DNA from: Yamagishiella unicocca
Lineage: Eukaryota; Chlorophyta; Chlorophyceae; Chlamydomonadales; Volvocaceae
DNA length: 64,000 bases
Assembly: GCA_003116995.1 (NCBI GenBank)
Contig: BDSL01000098.1
Location: forward strand, 124,001-188,000
Direction of reading: 5' to 3'
Position numbers and translations under genes: made by a program. The notes below the pieces were generated by a model that was given only the letters and a program-made list of their open reading frames with translations, was not told the DNA's origin and ran no database searches. Positions within the stretch are counted from its first letter, which is position 1; each line of letters begins with the position of its first letter. This document shows, piece after piece, positions 9,445-21,800 of the stretch.

Positions 9445-12400
9445 ATGGCTGAGGGAGTGCAGGCGTTTGGGGAGATCTGGCTGGGAAGCAGGGGTGGAGT
9501 GGTAAGCAGGCTTGCTTGGCGCCGCACTGACTGTCCTCGAAATCCTTGGAGCTTCTGCGGGAGAGGCTCACCGCTATTGCTGTGACTGCAGTCCTCCGGT
9601 CAATTAAGGCTCACGCCTGCTGGATTCACTTGGCGCCGAAAACAAGGCAGCAAAGTGGTGGAGGTAAAGAAGGAAGAAATCGAAGGCTTGTCCTGGACAA
9701 AAGTCCCGAGGGGCTGCCAGCTGAGCGTGCGTCGGAAAGGCGCTACTACGTTCAACTTCTTGGGATTTAGGGACAAGGTGCGGTTATCGTGCCGTGGGGC
9801 ACGGCGGCGGCAAGTCGACCGCGCCGCTGAACTTTGTTTGTTAGGACCGGGATTAGCCCTCCATCAGGCAGTGTGTGCTGCAGTTGCGAGGTGGGGTAGG
9901 TGTGGAACGCCAGGGGGCGCGGCGCCTGTGTCTCGCCGATGGGTACTTGCAGCGGGATAGAGAGCAGGAGGTTGACACGTCGCCACCACGGCATCCGTAT
10001 GGGGGTTTGTGTTGCAGATCCTGTAATGGACCTCGCCCGCCGCTGCCGGAGGCCTTGCACCTCGCAAAAGGCTGCTGCTGCAGTGTCATAGCCAGTTACG
10101 CTGCGATTCCTCCACCACTACCAGTACACTCCTTACGTTGTGGTCACCGACAGACACTCCACTCCCATCGCCCCCCCCTGCAGGATCTGGATACGCTACA
10201 GTATTACACGCGCAACACGCTGGGCCTGCCTGAGGGCATATCGGAGCTGGCGCTGTCGACGTCAGGCCACAACTGGGGCGCCGTGCAGCTGCGGGGCGCG
10301 TCGCTAGCCTTCGTGGTGGGCACGAAGATGGCGTTCGAGCTGCCGCTACCGGACGTGTGCACCGCACAGCAGGCCAAGGTGGGTGGGGTGGGGCTGCTCG
10401 TCCGCTACCGGTTGTACCTCGTGGGTTGGAGCCACCCCATAGCGCTGGACTGACAGGTGGCGAGGAAGGTCAGGGTTCAGATGATCAAGGCCCGACAGGG
10501 CCGGGCCAGGACCTCAGTATCTCAGATCCCCCCCGACACACAGCCTAGCGTCGTCTTCTGGAAGCTGTGCACACCCTGCAATGCATAGCATCTCGCAGCG
10601 GCGAGCTTGCCGCCAAACATATCTTTGGGCTTGGCTGGGCATCCTTGACTTACTCAGGTTCACACATGCGCCAGTGCATGTGGCTAGGTTCCGTTGTACC
10701 ATTTGCGCCTCCGAGCCCCTCACCCGGCCTCTGAACCCCTGACCACCCTGAACCCTATCATCCGCCCCCGACCCCCTCAACCCCCTCAACCCCCTGATCG
10801 ACAGGATGACATCATGCTTGAGTTGCACGTGGACGACTCGGGGGCAGAGGTGGCGGAGGACATGCTGACGGAGCTCGCGTTCTACGTCCCGCCGGGGAAC
10901 GAGGACTTCCCGGCTCGTGGGGAGGAGGTGCCCGCTGCAAAGGCGAGTGCACGGGGGGGAAGAGGAGGGGCCCCCGGGCTGGTTTCGGGGCCCGAGTCGA
11001 GGGTCGCGGGTGCGAGGGTGGGGCGAGGGAGCAGAGGCGTGCTTGGAGAGGAGGAGGAGGAGGAGGACGACGAGTGAGAGGAGGAGGAGGGAGGGGTGGA
11101 GGAGGGAGAGGAGGAGGAGGGAGAGGAGGAGGAGGGAGAGGAGGAGGAGGGAGAGGAGGAGGAGGGAGAGGAGGAGGAGGGAGAGGAGGAGGAGGGCGTT
11201 CGTGGCGACCCGCACCGAGGCGGTGCATTATGGCAGCTACTGGTGGGCGTGTGCATGTCGGCGCCCCCTCGCGCGTGCTACGGTGCATTCCCCGTACGGA
11301 CCGGCTGTCGCGATAGACGGGTTCTAACTGGTTTCTAGCTGTCGAATATGCTACCCAGCTTGCACAGCTGGAAGTCGTGTGCTTTGCCCGGTGTCCTACG
11401 CATGTCGCACAGCACATGCCTGCCGTACGTTATACGACACACGCCCCGTAGGGCGTCGGACAGACTGCCCTTCGAGAGTACTCTGTCGCGTACCCCACCT
11501 CATTTCTTGCGAGATGCCTTTTTGCGCGATGAACCATCGGGGCTAGTCTGACCTGGGCGCGCCCCTTGCGCCACGCGGTATCGTACAGGTGCTGTTGGAC
11601 GCTCTGCTGCCGCATGCCGACACGGAGGCTGCCGCCGCGGACGAGCCCGTGTGCGTGTTCAGCGAGGTGGGCATCCTGGCGCCTCGCGGCCGCTTCGACA
11701 TCGAGATGCACCTGGGCTACCTGCAGCTCGGGGGCCAGGTGCGAGGGAGGGGCGGAGGGGCCCGGGGTGCCGGGTGGGCGGAGGACGGGTGTGTCCAAAG
11801 GCGCTGATGAGGAAACCATGCGTGGTCAGGGACGGGTATGGAGGGGTTTGCGCGGGGCGGCTGGCTGGCTACCATGCCAAGGGTGACAATGGTGTATGGC
11901 AGGGAGACGCCGGGGCTGGGTTGGAAAGGGCGGGCCGTGCTTGTTGATGCGGGTTGGGGTGTGTGGTCAGGCGAGGGGCGCAGGGCATATGGCTAAGGGG
12001 TTCGCCGCCACCTCGGCGTACCGGAGGCGGGTTGTGTGCAGGCCGCACACATGGGGTTGGCAGCTGAGTTGCTTACTAACCGAAGCCTTTGCGATGGCAC
12101 GGCAGTCATTGGGGACCGTGACCGGAGTGAATGCTGCGCTTGGCTGATGGGATGGGCGTGTGTGTGGGGTTTGATAAGAAAATCCGCGTGTGTGCGGGGT
12201 TCAAGGCGCGCAGATGACACCTCGCCGCGTCCACAGACGAAAGGGTAGCGACGCGGCGTGACTGCGGCCTGTGGGACGTACGTCAAATGTTTTCGATGGG
12301 CGAACATCATGTTACCCTTGGGGCGGGGAGACAAGTTAGGTCCACAGACGAAAGCGTACCGACGCGCGCTCGGGCGATGCCCTCATCCTGCGCTGGGTGC

Positions 12401-15400
12401 CTACCATCCGGCTCGCCCCGCAGTCTCAAGACTTCAAGGTCCGCCACACCTCCATCCAGCGCGTCTTCATCCTTCCCAAGCAAAACACGCCACACACGCT
12501 GGTCGTCATTTCGCTCGACCCGCCCATCCGCAAGGGACAGGTGCGCGCTGCTGCCCCTTCCAATCTCCCCGTCTCTCTCTCGCCGGTGTCTTCACCGCTC
12601 CTTGGCTTGCCGCTCCCCAGGGAAACAGAAATCGTTGCCCGCCCGCTTAACGGTCGTCGTGATCGCGGTCACTGACATGTTGTCCGCTGCAGCCCTTTTT
12701 GGTGTTCAAACTTACCCGAAGGTGCTGGCTTGCCGGGCTAATGCCGATCAAATGCGTCGCTGCTGTTTGCGCTCACACCCGCTGCCCGCTCTGCCCTGCC
12801 CTGCTCTGCCCCCTCCACCCTGCCGCCCGTTCTCTCTCCCCACAGACGTACTACGCGCACCTGCTGTGCCAGTTTCCCACCGACGACGACATCACCATGG
12901 AGCTGGACATCACGGAGGAGGCGCTGGCGTCCAAGAACGAAAAGGTGCGCACGTGGCGTGTGTGTTTGCGCTTGGAAGGTGTGTGCGTTTGAAAGGGTGT
13001 ATGTGGTAGTGTGGGGGGCGCAGATGCAGGCTGTGTGTTTTAAATATGCTGAGCTGAGCCGCGAAGGAGACTTAGCGCGAGGAGACCAAGGAATCCGGAG
13101 GCAGTTCGGGGCGCCAATAGTTACCAAAGGAAGCCCAGAGTGGGTCCACGAGAAGCCATAATTCCCAGTATGTAGCCGGCGGCCGCGCAGCGCTCCGATA
13201 GCCAGAAAGACGGTGGCGGGCAGCTGAGCTCCAGTAGCGGCCCCAACAACCGACGCCGCGCTGCTGCGGCGTAGGCGTGGCGCGAAGCTCCTACAACTAC
13301 CGAGCCTATGGACCTATTTACCTATCCTAGTGCGCAAGGCAGGGGTATAGGTGACAACTTCGCGTGCAATGCCAGTAACAGACAGAGTGCCCGGCACAGG
13401 AATCCCAGCCCATGCCAAATGCGAGGAAACTGACCTGAGTGGCGCAGGCTGTGTGTGCGGGAGGGTACTCGGTGCGAGTGTGTGTGCGGGAGGGGACCTG
13501 GTGCGAGTGTGTGTGCGGCAGCGTGCGCGAGTGCGTTAGTCTAGCAGCCGGGGCAGCAGGACGTGGCGTGTGGGTGTTACAAGCTGCGCCTGAGTGGAAG
13601 CCTCTTCGACATGTGTTCCTATCCGGACGCCCGCCCGCAGAACGGCGGCAAGCTGTCCGCCGAGATGTCGGGCCCGGTGCACGAGGTGTTCGCCAAGCTG
13701 CTGCGCGGGCTGTCAGGGGCGCGCATCACCCGGCCCGGCCACTTCAAGAACGCGGCGGGGGAGGGCTTCTCTGTGCGCTGCTCGTACAAGGCAGACGACG
13801 GACAGGTGCGGGCCAAGGGCGTCAGTCTTGGGGGCATGTGTGGGTGGACATATGAGCACCGTCGGTGGAGCCGCGGACTCGCGGCCCCCGATGGCTCGTA
13901 CGACATTAAAGCCGCTGCGCGATTATGGATCCACCGCTGTCTGCGTCCCGCCCTTGCCATCCACGCCACGCCCTTCCTTACCTCCGCCGCTCCCGTCCCC
14001 TCGCCCTCGGTGCTTGCTTCGCTTCGCAGCTGTATCCGCTGGACCGCGGTTTCTTCTACGTGCACAAGCCGCCGCTGCTCATTCCCGACAACGACATCGA
14101 GTCGGTGGAGTTTGCCCGCCAGGGCAGCGGCGCCGTGTCCTCGTCGGTGCGCACCTTCGACCTGGTCATCAGACTCAAGGGCGGCGCCGAGCACATGTTC
14201 AGGTGAGCCCGGCCCGGGCTGCGGATCGCTGGGCCGCTTGGTTGCGACCAGCAGCCGGGGGCGGATCTCTCGGTCGCGAGAGCCCCTGCTGTGCGTATCA
14301 CTTCGCAGCCTGCGAGGGCACCTAATTAGGGGGCTCACGTGTTGGGGCTGTGATTTCCTGTCCCATTTACAGCAACGGATGAAGTTGCCGATTGCGGGGC
14401 TGACCACGAACGAATGCATTGCCCAAGACGGGCTCGTCTCCAAGCGCTCCGCCCACCTGGTCTTGTCCTCCCGGGCGGTGCCGCCCCTCCCTGCAGGAAC
14501 ATCCAGCGCTCCGAGTGGGGCAACCTGTTCGAATTCATCAACACCAAGAAGATCCCCATCGAGAACCTCGCGTCCGCCAAGCGCGGCCCGGGAGGCGCAC
14601 AGGCCGGCATGGACGCGGACGATGACATCGACCCGGGTGGGTGCTGGGGGGGGGAGCGGATGGCTCAAAGGAGGTTGGGTTGGGATCGGGTTGCTGTTGC
14701 GGGTGGTTGGATGGCTGGAGCTCAGCGTCCTGGTAATGCCTGATTTGGAATCGCGATCGCGATCCAGCGCCAATAGCATGGGGCTGAGGCAAGCCTTCAT
14801 GTGGAAACGCAAGTCATGACCAATTTTGGTTGGGCTTCGTCTCGCCTCATCGCTTGTCCTTAACAAAGGGCCGCACTACTCCTAGCGGTTGGACGGTGCA
14901 GCACAGCACTGATCACAGCTGAGTGTCCAGTCGGGCGTTTCGCTCGACGTTGTTCCCATCACAACGTGTCTGTCTTGGCGCCATTGTATCGCGCCGTCTC
15001 CCCCCCCACACACATCCGGGTTTCCTCTCAGCCCCCCGCCTCCCCGTCCGCTTCCGCCCTCGCTCGCGTGCAGGCATGCGCCGTGCTGCCGCCGAGGCGG
15101 ACTACGACGAGGACGATGAGGACGAGGACTTCGACCTCAGCGGTGGCAGCGAGAGCAGCGAGGACGAGGACGAGGATAGTGACGCGGAGATGATCGAGGA
15201 AGAAGGTGAGGGCGCGCTGTGGCAGCAGCAAAGGTTGCTGATGCGGTCCAGGGGCTTCGCGCTTCGCGGTTCGTCTGTCTAGCCAACACGCTTTGGGTCC
15301 AGTGCAGCGCTATATTGCCATCAACACACGGTCATCTATTAGCGGCTTGCCTTCTGCCTTGGTACTTTCACGCTGGCAAGTTGCCTTCAACACGTGGTCA

Positions 15401-17275
15401 TCTATCAGCGGCCATGAACACACGTCCATGTATCAGGGGCTTAGCTTCTGCCTTGGGACCTTCACCCTGCGCGCCTTGATCGTCTGGCATTTGCTGACAG
15501 GACCCACGGAATGCTCCCTCCGTGCGTACCAGGTGTCTCCGTGGCCGCCTTCAAGCCCACCAAGGGCAAGCGGAGGAAGGAGGCGGGCGCTGACGCAGAG
15601 GAGCGACCAGCCAAGAAGCCCGCGAAAGGTGCGGCCCGCGGCTGCGGTACGAGCCACCCCAGCCACATTGCGTACGGCACATTGCATAAGGCGCCCATTT
15701 GCTTGAGGCACCACTATGACGCACCCACATTGCGTTAGGCGCCCATGTGTTGCAGGCACCACTATCGGTTCCCCGGCTTTGCCCTGTCTTCTTTATCCGC
15801 TGCGTCTGAGCTGCCGTAGGGCCTATTGGGTGTAAGCCTTCAGTAGCGAAAGAAGTTCAATCTTCCGATCACGGGCTCCCCCTTCATCATGCCCGCGGGC
15901 GGATTCGGCAACACGGTCCAGTGCTTCCACGACGTGCAGCCTCAACAACACCGACTTCGACGTCGATGATACACAGCTCATCGCCGTCGAAGTCGGTGTT
16001 GTTGAGGCTGCACGTCGTGATCGGGACCCTGATCGTGGGGGAGCAGACGCTCGAGATCCACCTGGTGCACTTGATGCTGCTGTGCTCTCCGCTGCTGTAC
16101 GTGCGCACGGCGGAGATCGCGAGGAAGCACTGGACCGTGTTGCCGAATCCGCCCGCGGGCATGATGAAGGGGGAGCCCGCGATCGCGATGCTGGCCACCA
16201 ACGGCTAAGGATTCGCGCCCTCGAGGGTGCTGTGGGGCGGCAGCACGCCCCAGGGCTTCGCCACGCTGTGGGTCCTGGCCACGAGACTGATTGCGGTCAT
16301 GTTCGACCAGATCCACAAGTTCATGATGGCGGGTAGAACGTCCGCGAAGTCGGTCCGCCTTGCGGCTCCCTATTTCCAACCCATGCCGGCTTCTGCCCCC
16401 TGCTTTGCCACCGCAACAGAGAAGGCTCCGCCGACTCCCAAGGGCGACGCCGCAGCCGCCGGTGAAGCCGCCGGCGGCAGCGGCGGCAAGGCGCCGGCCA
16501 AGGCCAAGGGCAAGAAGGCGGACAAGGCGGAGGGCGCCAAGCCCAAGAAGGAGAAGAAGATCAAGGACCCCAACGCCCCCAAGAAGAACCTCACGGCCTT
16601 CATGTACTTCTCCAGCGCGAATCGCGAGAAGGTCAAGGCGGAGAACCCCGGTAAGCGAGGACCTGTGGGGCTCCACCTGGGATGGTGGCAGCACCGGCTG
16701 GGATGACGGCAGCACCACCGGTCCGGAGTTCAGTAGGATAGCTTCCCTGTAACTGGGTGAACCGCTGACCGTCGTGTCTGTGTGTATGTGGCTGGGGGCC
16801 CTGGAGCGGGCATGCATGTTACCCTGGTTGCCAGGTGCCCCACGTTACGCAAGTACGTATGCCTGCACGTCACGCATGCCGTCGTCTTGCCGTACGAGCG
16901 GTCCTTTGCCGTCGCCCTCCCTCCCGTGCCCTGCTTTCCGCTGTCCTGTCCTTAGCACCTTCATAGTACGGTACCGGTGAACCCCGTGGGCTTTCTGTGA
17001 CCTCCTGCCCTACATCCCTGCGGCTCTGTGGCATTGTCCTTTCCTGGACCCACGCAGGCATTGCCTTCGGCGATCTGGGCAAGATGCTGGGCGAGCGCTG
17101 GAAGGCCATGGGCGCCGAGGACAAGGTGCAGTACGATCAGATGGCGGCCAAGGACAAGATTCGCTACGCCGAGGCGATGAAGGCCTACAAAGAGAAGGGC
17201 GGGGGACCACCTGGCGCCAAGGCGGAGCCCGCAGACGCTGGAGATGGCAGCGATCTTGGTGGGGATGACGACTAG
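9445..17275 (+). CDS. SSRP1: FACT complex subunit SSRP1/POB3 with HMG box
   Basis: Fourteen exons join in phase to 698 residues: 9445-9501, 9592-9777, 10184-10378, 10805-10942, 11589-11738, 12424-12540, 12846-12944, 13641-13805, 14030-14202, 14497-14636, 15074-15205, 15533-15628, 16420-16650, 17058-17275. Seen in order: N-terminal POB3-type domain ([34 protein letters not shown]); the structure-specific-recognition/PH region ([62 protein letters not shown]); an acidic stretch (about 474-517); a Lys-rich linker; and an HMG box (about 598-675, [15 protein letters not shown] to [11 protein letters not shown]). Fungal POB3 lacks the HMG box; plants and animals have it. It acts with SPT16 as the histone chaperone FACT. 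Intron 4 appears to start with GC, intron 7 holds an interspersed element and intron 12 a fold-back insert. Confidence 0.95.
11042..11197 (+). repeat. Purine-rich GGA minisatellite in SSRP1 intron 4
   Basis: Almost pure G/A sequence on the transcribed sense strand, built of a 15-base unit (ggaggagggagagga and variants). It produces open frames in all three phases that are not genes. It could form a triplex or G-rich structure in the intron. Confidence 0.9.
13039..13443 (+). mobile_element. Short interspersed element, copy A, in SSRP1 intron 7
   Basis: About 405 bases closely matching 45893-46266 in the alpha-galactosidase gene. The copy is flanked by a perfect 13-base direct repeat, gcaggctgtgtgt, at 13026-13038 and 13444-13456, which looks like a target-site duplication. 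No terminal inverted repeats, no long reading frame and no poly(A) tail are visible. It is therefore most likely a non-autonomous element (SINE-like or a solo fragment), class unknown. Confidence 0.75.
15850..16340. other. Foreign-looking insert in SSRP1 intron 12 with a DFDGDE-containing frame
   Basis: This block lies inside intron 12 (15629-16419). On the minus strand a frame from about 16336 to 15964, interrupted by one stop (16205-16207), reads coherent protein-like sequence. It includes [19 protein letters not shown] and [26 protein letters not shown] is the catalytic metal-binding signature of the largest subunit of multisubunit RNA polymerases (NADFDGDE), and the TIR-x(9)-N-x-DFDGDE spacing matches that family. 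The flanking part does not match what I know of it. Both arms of the internal inverted repeat keep the same frame. A fragment of a viral or cellular RNA polymerase gene is a possibility, not a conclusion. Confidence 0.4.
15864..16187. repeat. Large imperfect inverted repeat (fold-back) in SSRP1 intron 12
   Basis: The inner arms, 15928-15961 and 15986-16019, are 34-base reverse complements around a 24-base loop. The outer arms, 15864-15927 and 16124-16187, are about 64 bases each and nearly perfect reverse complements. The right side has 104 extra bases (16020-16123) not present on the left. The structure looks like a fold-back duplication in which the left arm suffered an internal deletion. 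Confidence 0.85.
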
Positions 17276-18842
17276 TTGGGGAATGGGAAGCGTGGAGCCA
17301 TAGCCCCGTTTGCGCAGGTGCTGCAGGGTTACGATGTCAGGGGCAGTATACGGTAGAAGGGGCAATCCGCGCCAGATTCGCTCTGGCGCAGGAAGCGCAG
17401 GAAGGGGAATTTAACTGTTTATGCGCGGGCGGTAACTAGGGTGGGTGTTCCAATTTGCAGGGCCGAGCTTCGCTGTACGGTCTGGGTGCTTGGGTGATGG
17501 TTGGCGTCGCCTCGCCTGATGTTGCTTTAGGCAGAGGGGACCAACAAGGGCTAAGGCTCGAGTGTGACTGAAGCGTGTTATTGGGGCGGGAGTGCGACGT
17601 CGGATTGGAGACGTGGACGTCGGTGCAGGAGTTTGTTGGGATGAGGTGGTGCCATGTTGAGGGCGCAAGTCGGGCAGCTGACCAACAGATGCCGATCTCC
17701 GTATTCAGTATCGACCAGCTCAAGCTGGGGCGCCTCTAAAGGCCACTGCGTCTCAATAGGGGGTGAGCTGATGGTTGGGCTGTGTCATTGCCAGGCATAC
17801 TGGTAATAGCAGCGCCTTTGTCCACTTTACAACACAGACACTGTGAGAGCAAAGGGTGCACGGTGGACGCTAAAAGGACAGAACGGTTGAGCCTCACGGA
17901 AACAATTTCTCCAGCGTTTCTCGCATGAGGTTTGAATCCCAAGAAAGCACAACCCTTACTGTTTGCGAACTCCACCCGTTCTCGACGTCGCTGCTACCTG
18001 ATCTCTGTAAATGCGGCTTATCGGTGCGGAGTGCGCATATGGAGCTGCCAGCGTGAACCCATGTCCTAAAGAGTACAACCCCCACGCACATCGCCATCTG
18101 AGCGGATGTATGCACATCACGCCTACCCGTCTCGCGGCCCCTCACAGCCCCTCACGTGGCTTACAATACCTCTACCTGGCTTTGCAGAGGCCATCAGCCT
18201 GCTGCAGCTATGGGCTCCAATCCCGCACAGTACCTGGCTGAAAAGTAAACGAGTACCATAGCTGGCCACAAAAAAATTGCCTCTGGTGTTTACTACCCCT
18301 GAGTCAGCTCCTTGCCACGAGTATGCAGCCTGCCAAACGTTCTGGTCTGCTTACACTGTGCACAGAGCTGTACCCAGGGAAATGTGACTTTTGCGTGGCA
18401 TGCAGCCTGGAAAGCATGCACTACAGGCGCGTGTAAGGTAGTTGTGGCAACTAACGGCAGCTGCTCAGGATGAATATTTGCGACGCATGGACTGGTCTCA
18501 AGATGAGAAAGTGATAAATAACTCCTGTGCGATCGGACCTTGAAGTCCTTGACATGCTGCAATCCTGCTCAAGGAACAGCTGTCTGAGCTGTCTGCCTGC
18601 TGCGCTGTCTAGGATCGGTTGGGACGAGCACATGTGGTAAGCAGCGTTTCCTCCTCGGATTAAGGTGACCCTTTACCGGATATGTACACTCAACAATCAT
18701 AGGCTTTAGCACGCAATGTCGGACGCTGTTTGCTGTTGCCGACTGCCGATCATGCTTCAAATGGCGTCGCCTTGACCTCCTACTTGCTAAGAAATTCGCC
18801 AACTAAACCTATCGGCTGCAGCGCTATGATTGGGAAGACGCT
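17276..18842. other. Intergenic: SSRP1 3' region and EXS-gene upstream region
   Basis: No convincing reading frame on either strand. A TGTAA at 18006-18010 is the first plausible poly(A) signal after the SSRP1 stop, implying a long 3' UTR of about 730 bases. The remainder is expected to hold the promoter of the EXS gene. Confidence 0.5.
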
Positions 18843-21800
18843 ATGGACAGGTGCGACTTCGTGGCTTTGACTTTGGAGCCGTAGGAGCTTCCATCGACTC
18901 GTGTGCGTGCTTTTTTCCGTCCAGGACTGCAAAGCTATGGACCAGCAGCCCAAAGAAATGGGCTCTCACTGTAAGCTGATCTTGGCTGTGTGCGTGGCGC
19001 GCGGCTGTTGCGTGACTGAACCTGGCTGCGGCTGGCACAGGTGGCTGGATTCATCTGGTGCAGCACCTGCGTGCTGGCGCTGGCATACTACACCCCACGA
19101 GCAAACAATACCATACGCGAATTGCTTCTACTCTATTTCCAGCCGATGTTGCCGGTGACATTCGCACTGTGGCTGTGGGGCCACAACGTGCAACGGTTCC
19201 ATGCGTTGGCCATCGAATATGAGGTGTGCTTCAGCGCAAAGGACAGGAAGCACTTGCTAACCCACGGGGAGATCTATCGGGTAAGTTGCGAGCCGTGCGC
19301 GTCTGTCACCCGTGTGTCCCTGTGTGTCGAATGCGGCCCGGCATACGAATGGATTTACCCCCGGAAGCCGCGCCTTTGATCCACGAAAGACATGGCAATG
19401 CCCACCTACTCGCCATGATGCATGGGGCTCCATGTCCTGTCGCTCGCCTGCCCGCGTTGCTTCGTACGCCCGCCCGCCCTGCTGTCCGCCTCCTACTCCT
19501 CCCAGCCTCGTCAGTGACACCCTAGCCTGCTAGTATCCACTAAGCATGTGCGGCGCTGCCACATCCCCGCTCTCCCGTCCGCCCCTGCGCATCACCACCC
19601 ACAACCGCACCACCCGACGCTGCCAGCTCCTTGCCACGGCTGCCGCTGAGGGCCCCGTGCCACTCTACCGCCGCGCCCGCTGGCCTCGACCTCTGCCCAC
19701 CCGTCTCCTGCAACCCCTTTCCACCCCAGATCGCGTCCGTGGTGACCATCCTCTGCCTCACCTGCGCCACGGCCTTCGCGGTCCTGGGCGCCTCGGGCGC
19801 CTACGGTCTGGCTGACTTCGCCCCTCTGATGATGTACTTCTGCGCCGGGCTGCTGCTGGTGGCCCCGCTGGACGTGCTCATGATGCCGGCGCGGCTGTTC
19901 TTCGGGCAGACCCTGCAGCGCGCGCTGCTGCCGGTGCAGGAGGTGTCGTGGGCGGACTTCCTGCTGGCGGACATCATGACGTCGCTCAGCAAGAGCAGCG
20001 GCGACCTGGCGAAGGCGGGCATGATGCTGATGGCAGGTGGGACATATGGGTTTTGCCGGGGGAGAGCTGGCTGCGTGTCGCACGCTGCTGCTGCTGCTGC
20101 TGGTACCGCCGCATCCGGTACTGGGACTGCACCCAGGACACCAAGCAGGCAAACCCTTTCTGGCAAGGAGAGCTCCGTGGCAGCATAGATTGGCTGGGGT
20201 ATACAGGTGACCGGGTTATGGGACCGAGCGCCTCGTCGCAGCAATGTTGGAGCACACCAACGTGCACACACAGCTACCACCCCGTTAGGTTCACCCGGCA
20301 TGAGCACAAGCGAAGCACGGACGTTGCCAGCGATGTTAACCTCAAAACGGTCATGGCGACGGCCGGCGAGCGGGTGGCATAGCGCAAGCACGAGATGCGG
20401 TTTCATGCGGATGGTGGCGAGGTTTCGCAGCACTGGCGGTACAGTGTGTACCGGCACCAGGGAGTCACGCTCCCTTAAACCCCCTTGGGGCTTCCGTCCC
20501 GCGTACCCTGCCGGGGACAGCGTTGGGTTGGATAGGGTCACTTTTCGCCCTGACAGGAAAACGGTGGCAGGCGGTGGCCTATGGGTGGAGGCATGGTGGA
20601 TGGGCTGGTTTGCTGGAGCCGGCGGCTTCCAAGCATTCTGAACGGTTCCCGCTTCTCCGCTGCCTGCAGCCGCAGCGCCCTTGCTCCTTGGTCTTTGTCG
20701 TCGTACCGGTCTGTGCTCCTCTGCCGCCATGCCCTTCCTCTGCAGCACCCCCCCCCCTTTTTTCCTACTAAGTCCACAGCCATGTCCCCGGCGGTCAAAA
20801 GTACCTTCAGTGGGGTCGCGGCGCCCCATCCCACCCCTCCATTCCTCGGCTCCCCGGACTGCACTGCCCTCCTCACAGGCCCCGCCCTGCACGCGATGGT
20901 GGCCGCGGGCGCCATCGTCAGCCCCTCGCACCTGGTGGACCCGCTCGCGGTGCCCGTGCTGCTGGCGTTATGCCTGCCGTACATAATCCGCTTCGTGCAG
21001 TGCCTCATCGTGAACCGCACCACCGGCAATCGCTCCCAGCTGCTCAACGCCGCCAAGTACGCCACGGCCTTCCCCGCGCTGGTGCTGACGGCGATCGAGC
21101 ATGAGTACCACGTGAGGGACGAGCGGTACCAGCTGTACGGCTGGTGGCTGTGCGCGATGGCGCTCAACTCGCTCTACTCGTTTTACTGGGACCTAGAGAT
21201 GGATTGGGACATGCCTTGGCTGGTGCAGCCAGGTGAGGTGCTGCGGCTGGTGAGCTTGGAACGAGCGGCCAGATGTGAAGGGGCGGGTTTGGTGATAGAG
21301 TGAAGGGGTGCCGCGACATCGGTTGACCACCAGCTGGGGAGCCTGTTGGAGCTATGGAAGCAAGGTTGTTAGGCAAGGCTGTTGGGCAAATTGCACGGCT
21401 CTGGGGGCTGTTTAGTGCAGCAGGCTCAGATCGACGGGCCACCGCGGAAGGGAGGGTGACGGGCGAGTAGTGGTCGGAAAGGGTAAGGCTGTTCGGGCTC
21501 CCTCGGACCCCTTCGGACGCGCCGCAGCTTCCTGCAACCCTGGCCGTTATGGCAACGAACTGTACCGGTACCCACTAAACCCGCATCCGCTCTTCATACT
21601 TGGATCCCACTGATCCTGGTTCCACTGATTTCGCTCCTTGCTTGTGCCGAACCCGTTTTTCCATTCGGCAGGCGGCCAGCATGTGCTGCGCGTGCTGCGG
21701 CTGCCCAGCCTGAAATCCGATTCGTTATACCGCCGCAGCTGGTACGTGTGGGCTGTTGTGTCCAACCTGACGCTTCGGCTGACGTGGACGCACCGGCTCA

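Noticed and set aside
10514..11417. Several long frames around the GGA repeat on both strands
   Set aside because: Caused by the purine/pyrimidine tract in SSRP1 intron 4.
13563..14866. Overlapping plus and minus frames of over 400 codons in the SSRP1 gene
   Set aside because: Only parts correspond to SSRP1 exons 8-10; the rest reads through introns with no homology.
17925..17945. T-loop-like sequence (ggtttgaatccc) suggesting a tRNA
   Set aside because: No acceptor stem, D arm or anticodon arm can be placed upstream at proper distances.
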